From NCBI GenBank assembly GCA_021734075.1, contig JAIPJW010000015.1:1-39834 (forward strand): 39,834 nucleotides of DNA. The letters are read 5' to 3'. The number at the start of each line of letters is the position of its first letter. Positions within the stretch are counted from its first letter, which is position 1. Shown piece by piece: positions 34,846-39,834 of this stretch. The stretch is from Cephaloticoccus sp. (lineage in GTDB: Bacteria; Verrucomicrobiota; Verrucomicrobiia; Opitutales; Opitutaceae). The notes under the pieces were generated by a model, which was not told where the DNA came from, searched no databases, and saw only the letters and a list, made by a program, of their open reading frames with translations. The position numbers were made by a program, and so were the translations under genes.

Positions 34846-34890
34846 ATTTTCTCCTATTTAGGAAAAAAACCCAAACCCAAGTAAATTCCT

Positions 34891-34935
34891 CCCAGACCTA
34901 AAGGTCTGGGTTTCCTTTACCATACATCTGGTAAA
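34891..34935. repeat. Hairpins at the left end of the IS200/IS605-type element
   Basis: CCCAGACC pairs with GGTCTGGG around TAAA (34891-34910), and TTTACCA pairs with TGGTAAA around TACATC (34916-34935). The first stem resembles the right-end hairpin at 33595-33614 in the same orientation, as expected for the two subterminal hairpins of this IS family. Confidence 0.55.
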
Positions 34936-34993
34936 CCTGCCACACTGCTCCAAGCCAACGATCGGCAGGCCGAGGCGACTTGCCGCGACGTCC

Positions 34994-35596
34994 TTACCAC
35001 CAGCCCTTCTTTTCCTTGGTCTCGGCTTTTGCGGGGATCTTGGCCGACTCAAGCTGCTTTTGCAGATCCGCGAGCTTGGTGTTGGCATCCGCCACCTGCT
35101 GCTTGAGGGCGTCCATCCCGGCCCGGGAATCCTGCAATTGCAGCTTCAATTTGGCAGCTTGCGCGGCGGCCTTCTCCGCCTCGTCCTGAAGCTTTTCTTT
35201 CAGCCCGGCAAGTTCACCCGTGGCCGCCTTTAATTTATCCTGCAGTTCACTACCCTTGAGTTGAGTGGAAGCCAACTCCGCCCGGAGTTGATCCGCCTCG
35301 GCCTTGCTCTGAGCGATATCCGCCTGGAGGGCGGTCGCATCGTCTTTGGCCGTGGCAAGTTCGGTTTGCAGGTTCGCGGAAAGGGTTCTAGTCTCATCGA
35401 ACTGGGCCTGGATTTCCGCATTGGATTCTTTCGCCTGGGCCAGTTCTTGCTGCGTATCTTTAAGCTCCTGGCGGAGGGCTTTGTTTTGTTGATTATAGGC
35501 AAAGCCACCGCCAACGAGGGCGACGCAAAGCGCAATGATAACGACCATCGCGACGGGACTCTTTTTTACTGAGGAGGATTCCGGATTATTCGTCAT
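34994..35596 (-). CDS. Membrane-anchored coiled-coil protein
   Basis: A 200-residue protein. A short cytoplasmic tail (MTNNPESSSVKKSPVAM) is followed by one membrane helix at about 17-35 and then a nearly continuous coiled coil to residue 185, rich in Gln, Glu, Lys and Ala, with blocks such as LRQELKDTQQELAQAKESNA and LKLQLQDSRAGMDALKQQVA. It ends in KEKKGWW. It is likely a structural or scaffold protein facing the periplasm; no enzymatic motif is present. ATG at 35596 is preferred because it gives a clean N-in anchor. It is divergent from the esterase gene. Confidence 0.75.
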   Translation of the reverse strand: MTNNPESSSVKKSPVAMVVIIALCVALVGGGFAYNQQNKALRQELKDTQQELAQAKESNAEIQAQFDETRTLSANLQTELATAKDDATALQADIAQSKAEADQLRAELASTQLKGSELQDKLKAATGELAGLKEKLQDEAEKAAAQAAKLKLQLQDSRAGMDALKQQVADANTKLADLQKQLESAKIPAKAETKEKKGWW

Positions 35597-35812
35597 GACA
35601 GGATGGGGTTGACGCGACATCCGCAGTTCGCGGAAGCGCAATTAAATCATAGCCAAAACCCGCGTCGGCTCAAGTCGGAACTCCCCCGCGCAGCCGGATT
35701 GAGTTGTGCCACACCGTGCAGAGGCCGACCAAATCACTCCGTCGATAACCAGATTGAATCACGGCCATTTATCTTCAGGGTTGATCCTTCGCTTCATCAA
35801 TCCGGACCTGCT

Positions 35813-36721
35813 ATGAAACTGCCCCGCCTCGCCCTTATGTCACTCGTCGCTTCCACCCTTTCGACCGCCACACCCACCGATGGCACTGTCATCCCTCTTT
35901 GGCCCGAGGGCGTCCCCGGCGCCAAGCCCGATCTCGGTCCGGAGATCCACGAGGATGGACGCATTGAAAACATCTCGGAGCCCACACTCACTTACTTTGC
36001 CCCCGCGGTCGACAAACCCAACGGCACTGCCGTCATCATTTCCCCCGGCGGTGGCTACGTGCGCTTGTCCACCGAACGGGAGGGCGTGCAATACGCACGC
36101 TGGCTCGGCACCCTGGGCATCACCAGTTTCGTGCTAAAAAACCGGATGAAGGAATTCGGCCATCCCGCCCCGTTGCAGGACGTCCTTCGCGCCGTCCGCA
36201 TGGTGCGTTCCCGCGCCACCGAATTCGGCATCAATCCCGACCGTATCGGTGCCATGGGCAGCTCGGCCGGGGGACACTTGACCGCCAGCGCCGGCACCTT
36301 GTTTGATCACCCCGCCGGTAAAAGCGGGGACTCGATGGATGCGGTCAACGCCCGCCCGGATTTCCTCATTCTCATGTATCCGGTCATCTCGATGGACGAT
36401 CCAGTGGCCCATGCCGGCTCGCGCAAATACTTACTCGGCGACCATCCCTCGCCCGAGTTACTGAACTTGATGTCGCTGGAAAAACAGGTCACGGCCCACA
36501 CCCCGCCCACGCTCCTGATCCACACCCAGGAGGACGCCAGTGTGCCGATTGAAAACAGCATCCGCTTTTTCCAGGCTCTCACCAAAGCCGGGGTTCCCGC
36601 CGAATTTTACGCCTTCGAACACGGGGCCCATGGCATGGGCATGAAGGCCGGTCTGGGCACCGCCTCCGACTGGCCGCGCCGGGTCGAGGAGTGGCTCCGC
36701 GACCGGGGACTGATCCCTTAA
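35813..36721 (+). CDS. Exported alpha/beta-hydrolase, carbohydrate-esterase-like
   Basis: A 302-residue hydrolase with a signal peptide (MKLPRLALMSLVASTLS). The oxyanion region is IISPGGGYVRLS, the nucleophile Ser151 lies in GSSAGG, Asp241 in HTQEDASVP and His270 or His273 in FEHGAHGMG. The layout matches bacterial acetylxylan or feruloyl esterase relatives (BD-FAE type). Removal of acyl groups from plant or algal glycans is the likely role. It converges with the next gene, three bases between stops. ATG at 35813 gives the signal peptide directly. Confidence 0.87.
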   Translation: MKLPRLALMSLVASTLSTATPTDGTVIPLWPEGVPGAKPDLGPEIHEDGRIENISEPTLTYFAPAVDKPNGTAVIISPGGGYVRLSTEREGVQYARWLGTLGITSFVLKNRMKEFGHPAPLQDVLRAVRMVRSRATEFGINPDRIGAMGSSAGGHLTASAGTLFDHPAGKSGDSMDAVNARPDFLILMYPVISMDDPVAHAGSRKYLLGDHPSPELLNLMSLEKQVTAHTPPTLLIHTQEDASVPIENSIRFFQALTKAGVPAEFYAFEHGAHGMGMKAGLGTASDWPRRVEEWLRDRGLIP

Positions 36722-36724
36722 AGG

Positions 36725-37948
36725 CTAACCCACACGTTCGGCGGTCCGGTAAAGGGCGATTATCTTCTCGGGCGAGACCTCGGATAATAGATTGTGGATG
36801 TTGGCAAACACATAGCCACTGTCCTTACCCAACGTCGCGACATTCCGGGTAACTTCACCCTCTATGTCGGCGAGCGAACCCAAGGGTAGCGTATGCTGGG
36901 AATCTACGCCTCCGCCCCAGAAGGACATCTTGCCCCGGACCTTGTCCTTCCACTCTTGGGGCGTATGCCCACCCGCAGGCCATTGAACCGGATTGAGGAT
37001 ATCCGTCCCCGTCTGCATGATCAGGTCGAGGATCGGATAAATCGCCCCACAGGAATGCAGAAAGGTTTTGCTCTCGGGCGCCAGCCGGTGGATTTCGGCG
37101 TTGTGGCGCTTCCGATAAGGGAGAAACAAATCCCGGAAAGTATCCGGAGAAGCCATCAGTGAATTCTGGTTCCCCCAATCGTCCGCATCCGTGCCGACGA
37201 CATCCACGTAGTCCTTGATTTCTGGCAGGAGAGACCGGACGTTGCGTAACGCATAGTCCAAGTGCAGGTCGTGCAACTCGTGAATAAAGTCCGGGTCTTC
37301 CAGACAAAGGACCGGAAAAATGGCCAACCCACCGTAGCCGTGAATGCAAAGTTCCAATTTGAGTTGTCCCCAGAAAAACACCGCCCGGTCGCTCTCCTCG
37401 CGCACCCGCCGGCAGGTCTCACGCAGGGATTTAATCTGCTGATCGGTCAAGAGCGCCTTCTCCAAATCCCGGCGGACTTGCTTCAAGTCGGGGCGCGGCA
37501 GTTCGCCGTCCAAAATGAATTCCTGGCCAGCATGCTCCGAATTAAACACATAGGCCCCTAGCGGCATACTCATGGCCGCTCCTTCAAAAATAGTGCCGTC
37601 GGGATCAACGCGGTAAACGGAGCGGTCCCGGACATGACCCCCGGGAATACGCCCATTAAAATCGTAGGGCTGCCACAAGTCGGGTTGTTCGTAGGCATTG
37701 GTCAGGCAATCGCCTTCCACGATGACCACATCGCAGCCCAAGGCATCGAGCACATCGACATGGGGGAGAGCGAGCATCTGGCCGGTATCATAAACCCGGG
37801 TCGGCTTGAACGGCAGACCCAGGGCCTTTCTCAAGGATTGATAACTGAAGGCCGAGACCCCCGTGGAGCGCATCCCCGCCAGATCCTTGGGCAACCGATC
37901 AACCGGTTGGAAATTGAGGGCAGCCAGGATACGTTGCCGGGAAGTCAT
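36725..37948 (-). CDS. Uroporphyrinogen decarboxylase (URO-D) family protein
   Basis: A 407-residue URO-D-fold protein. LHSCGAIYPILD with HSCG at 298-301 is the zinc-site motif of the corrinoid methyltransferase branch (MtaA/CmuA-like) and is absent from heme-pathway HemE. FWGGGVDSQHTLPLG and the C-terminal ANIHNLLSEVSPEKI are also typical. It is probably a methyl transfer or demethylation enzyme, or one of the many uncharacterised sugar-cluster relatives. No corrinoid protein is seen in the window. ATG at 37948 has GGA about 11 bases upstream; the longer reading to 37999 lacks support. Confidence 0.85.
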   Translation of the reverse strand: MTSRQRILAALNFQPVDRLPKDLAGMRSTGVSAFSYQSLRKALGLPFKPTRVYDTGQMLALPHVDVLDALGCDVVIVEGDCLTNAYEQPDLWQPYDFNGRIPGGHVRDRSVYRVDPDGTIFEGAAMSMPLGAYVFNSEHAGQEFILDGELPRPDLKQVRRDLEKALLTDQQIKSLRETCRRVREESDRAVFFWGQLKLELCIHGYGGLAIFPVLCLEDPDFIHELHDLHLDYALRNVRSLLPEIKDYVDVVGTDADDWGNQNSLMASPDTFRDLFLPYRKRHNAEIHRLAPESKTFLHSCGAIYPILDLIMQTGTDILNPVQWPAGGHTPQEWKDKVRGKMSFWGGGVDSQHTLPLGSLADIEGEVTRNVATLGKDSGYVFANIHNLLSEVSPEKIIALYRTAERVG

Positions 37949-38142
37949 GGGAATTGTCCTTGTTTCCCCAAGCACTAGCAGAAGGCCACGAACCGGCAAA
38001 GGCCGTTACGCGTCCCATTGCACAACAGTAGCCAGAGTGGTTACCGCTATTCAAAGCGCCATAGGCAGCCCCATCCGGAAACCGGGACAAATCCCGGCCA
38101 ACGTATTCGCCGCCGTCTCCATCAAACCGGGGATTGAGCCCC

Positions 38143-38769
38143 TCAATTGATCGCAATCAACTCGACCTCAAAAATGAGCGTGGAACCCCCGGGAATAGGT
38201 CCTTGGTCATGGTCACCATAGGCGAGTTCAGCCGGGATGAATAGTTTCCACTTTGAGCCCACTGACATGAGCTGCAGGGCCTCCACCCAACCGGCGATCA
38301 CGCCATTGACCGGAAACGAAATGGATTCGCCGCGCTGCACCGAACTATCGAATACCGTCCCGTCCACCAGGGTGCCGTGATAGTGGACTTCGACCGTCTG
38401 CTTGGCCGTCGGCTTGGCGCCCTTACCTTCGCGCAAGACCTCGTATTGCAGGCCGGAACCGGTCACCACGACGCCAGCGCGGGACTTGTTCTCATACAAA
38501 AAGACATGTCCAGCCCGGGCATGCTTGGACGAACTCGCGCTCGTGTCCTTTTTCATTTTGGCCTGGGCCTTCTCAAACGCGACCTTCAGATCTGCCTCCG
38601 ACACTTGGGGCTTTGCCCCTTTGAGCCCGTCAACCAACCCGGCGAGAAATGCCGTCGTATCGATTTCCACGCCACCTTGCCGGGCGATATTGGCCCCCAT
38701 GTTCATGGCGATGCCGTAGCTTACGCGCTGGTCGTTCGTTTCGAGGGAGAGTTTGGGGGTATCAGACAT
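38143..38769 (-). CDS. FKBP-type peptidyl-prolyl isomerase (FklB/Mip-like)
   Basis: A 208-residue two-domain isomerase. The N-terminal helical dimerisation domain is recognised by RVSYGIAMNMGANIARQGG and DTTAFLAGLVDGLKG. The FKBP domain begins near 105, with VEVHYHGTLVDGTVFDSS, ISFPVNGVIAGWVEAL, and KLFIPAELAYGD; the aromatic pocket residues (Tyr130, Phe140, Asp141, Trp161, Tyr184) are present. No signal peptide, so it is likely cytoplasmic, like FklB. It assists folding at proline bonds. It lies upstream of the URO-D gene on the same strand, 194 bases apart. Confidence 0.92.
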   Translation of the reverse strand: MSDTPKLSLETNDQRVSYGIAMNMGANIARQGGVEIDTTAFLAGLVDGLKGAKPQVSEADLKVAFEKAQAKMKKDTSASSSKHARAGHVFLYENKSRAGVVVTGSGLQYEVLREGKGAKPTAKQTVEVHYHGTLVDGTVFDSSVQRGESISFPVNGVIAGWVEALQLMSVGSKWKLFIPAELAYGDHDQGPIPGGSTLIFEVELIAIN

Positions 38770-38963
38770 AAAGGGAAAAAATGGAGCGGCCACGCTATGC
38801 GGATAAACGAGCCCTTGGCCAGCGCCGAAAAATGCGATCCAAAGTCACGACCAACAAGGGATGCCCCTGCTTGACTGCCGTCGCATTGGCCTTGGACTGG
38901 TTGCGAATACAGCCAAGCTGGTCCCCACTTCACTCCCCTCAAAAATAACGTCTCCCCTGCCTT

Positions 38964-39302
38964 ATGAAACGCTACGGCTCTGTCCTTGGTCTCAACCCGG
39001 CCAAGATCGACGAATACAAAAAACTGCACGCCGCGGTCTGGCCCGATGTTTTGGCCATGATCAAGTCCTGCCACATCCGGAATTACTCGATCTACCTGCG
39101 CACCCTGGCCGACGGGCAGCCTTATCTTTTCAGCTACTTCGAATACACCGGCAACGACTACGCCGCGGACATGGCCCGCATGGCCGCCGATCCCACGACC
39201 CAGCGGTGGTGGTCATTCTGCGAACCCTGCCAGCAACCCCTGGCCGACCGGGCCCCCGGTGAATGGTGGAGCGAGATGGAGGAAGTCTTTCACGCCGACT
39301 AA
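38964..39302 (+). CDS. rhaM: L-rhamnose mutarotase
   Basis: A 112-residue ferredoxin-like-fold protein of the RhaM/RhaU family that interconverts the anomers of L-rhamnose. The motifs are YKKLHAAVWPDVLAMI with His22, IRNYSIYLR, and the C-terminal WWSFCEPCQQPL followed by WWSEMEEVFHAD. The length equals the family norm. Other rhamnose genes are not in the window. The next gene starts 43 bases downstream on the same strand and may be cotranscribed. Confidence 0.9.
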   Translation: MKRYGSVLGLNPAKIDEYKKLHAAVWPDVLAMIKSCHIRNYSIYLRTLADGQPYLFSYFEYTGNDYAADMARMAADPTTQRWWSFCEPCQQPLADRAPGEWWSEMEEVFHAD

Positions 39303-39345
39303 GGAGAGCTTCCTTCAAAATTTGGGCGTATAAATTCTTCCCCTG

Positions 39346-39834
39346 GTGATCACCACGGCCCGGCCCATCACTCCAACGACCGCCATCGGCGGCGGCGTGC
39401 CGGTGCTCGTCATCGCCCCGCGCTCGGGACACGGGCAACAAGCCGCTCAGGCCATTCATCGCGCCCTTCTCGAATTGGGCGCCCGGGCCGACTTGCAGGT
39501 GGATCCGGACGACGCGGTCATGCGGACGGCCCCCGGCCCGGTCATCTTGGTCGGCAATCTGGCCGACAGCCGGTCGATCCGCTGGCTCTACTACCGATCG
39601 CTTTGCTCCACCGATCTCTGGTATCCCGGCCCGTCCGGCCATGAGCTGCGGACTCTCTGCAATCCCTTCGGTTCAGGTCACAACCTGATCTTGGTCGGTT
39701 ACAGCGACACGGATGGCGCCCGGATCGCCGGAGAAAAATTACTGACCCACCTCGCCGACCCGATTCCCCACCTGAAGGACCTGCACGCCACCCGGCTGCC
39801 CTTGTCCGCCATCGAGGCCAACGATTCCCGCACC
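39346..39834 (+). CDS. N-terminal part of an uncharacterised alpha/beta-domain protein
   Basis: A reading frame opens after a TAA at 39331-39333 and runs 163 codons to the window edge. The most plausible start is GTG at 39346, with CTG just before it. The protein alternates strands and helices: VPVLVIAPRSGHGQQAAQAI, PGPVILVGNLADSRSIRWLY, then YPGPSGHELRTLCNPFGSGH and LILVGYSDTDGARIAGEKLL. This resembles an N-terminal domain seen in large exported planctomycete and verrucomicrobial polysaccharide-degrading proteins, but I cannot name it. No signal peptide is visible. The codon use is typical of the window. Confidence 0.6.
   Translation, partial: MITTARPITPTTAIGGGVPVLVIAPRSGHGQQAAQAIHRALLELGARADLQVDPDDAVMRTAPGPVILVGNLADSRSIRWLYYRSLCSTDLWYPGPSGHELRTLCNPFGSGHNLILVGYSDTDGARIAGEKLLTHLADPIPHLKDLHATRLPLSAIEANDSRT

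Larger units (their letters stand above)
33585..34930 (-). mobile_element. IS200/IS605-type element with tnpB only
   Basis: The right end (low coordinates) has a hairpin 33595-33614 with a TGAA loop and ends at TCAA read on the minus strand. The left end has hairpins at 34891-34910 and 34916-34935, next to TTTAC on the minus strand. These ends resemble the TTAC/TCAA pair of IS608-like elements, but the exact boundaries are an inference. No tnpA is present, so movement would need TnpA from elsewhere. The insertion interrupts a hipA-like gene. Confidence 0.65.

Noticed and set aside
38121-38150. Short inverted repeats near the end of the FKBP gene
   Set aside because: Two weak alternative stems overlap each other and the stop codon; there is no U tract on the gene's strand.

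Overview
The window is about 40 kb of GC-rich bacterial chromosome, tightly packed, with no gene-free stretch longer than about 280 bases. The gene content points to a Verrucomicrobiota bacterium, probably of the Opitutae type. Evidence seen: a PEP-CTERM exported protein with an Arg-rich tail, a pyrophosphate-type phosphofructokinase, a sulfatase, a heparinase-like lyase, a DUF5703-type glycan enzyme, several Gfo/Idh/MocA oxidoreductases, a mobile mystery protein A and many small toxin-antitoxin loci. Start codons often lack a good Shine-Dalgarno sequence. The taxonomic call is an inference; no rRNA or tRNA gene is present.

Layout, left to right. 1-2.4 kb: the end of an unrecognised gene, a PPi-type phosphofructokinase with a strong terminator, and a RelE/ParE-like toxin-antitoxin pair lying between two direct copies of a ~41 bp repeat. 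2.4-5.3 kb: a CstA-type carrier followed by a phytanoyl-CoA dioxygenase-family enzyme. 5.3-9.2 kb: a small lipoprotein, a Gfo/Idh oxidoreductase and a DUF5703 glycosidase-like protein. 9.4-15.7 kb: a hybrid histidine kinase with two receiver domains, an FAD oxidoreductase, a membrane-protein/XRE-regulator operon, a lactonase-like amidohydrolase and the PEP-CTERM protein. 15.7-18.5 kb: an orphan mobile mystery protein A, a sulfatase and a Phd/PIN toxin-antitoxin pair. 18.6-24.9 kb: a large FAD/Fe-S dehydrogenase, a transglutaminase-like protein, a secreted beta-helix protein and a metallo-beta-lactamase-fold hydrolase. 24.9-29.1 kb: a translationally coupled heparinase, GNAT and Gfo/Idh operon. 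29.2-32.3 kb: an amidohydrolase, a DegT aminotransferase and a transglutaminase-like protein. 32.3-34.9 kb: an accessory island. 35-39.8 kb: a coiled-coil protein, an exported esterase, a uroporphyrinogen-decarboxylase-family protein, an FKBP, an L-rhamnose mutarotase and the start of an unknown protein.

How it fits together. Much of the window looks like carbohydrate catabolism: polysaccharide lyase, sulfatase, esterase, beta-helix protein, sugar oxidoreductases, aldonolactonase-like amidohydrolase and rhamnose mutarotase. That suits a degrader of complex, possibly sulfated and deoxyhexose-rich glycans. This is inferred from families, not from a complete pathway.

The strongest unusual signal is at 32319-33016. 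There a Phd/ParE toxin-antitoxin pair is enclosed by 26 bp terminal inverted repeats (24/26 identical), and these are bounded by a 6 bp direct repeat. It looks like a 686 bp non-autonomous transposon whose only cargo is the toxin-antitoxin pair, inserted at the stop codon of the neighbouring gene. Just beyond it is a hipB-like gene with twin operators, whose hipA partner is cut off after about 16 codons by a lone tnpB (IS200/IS605-type) element.
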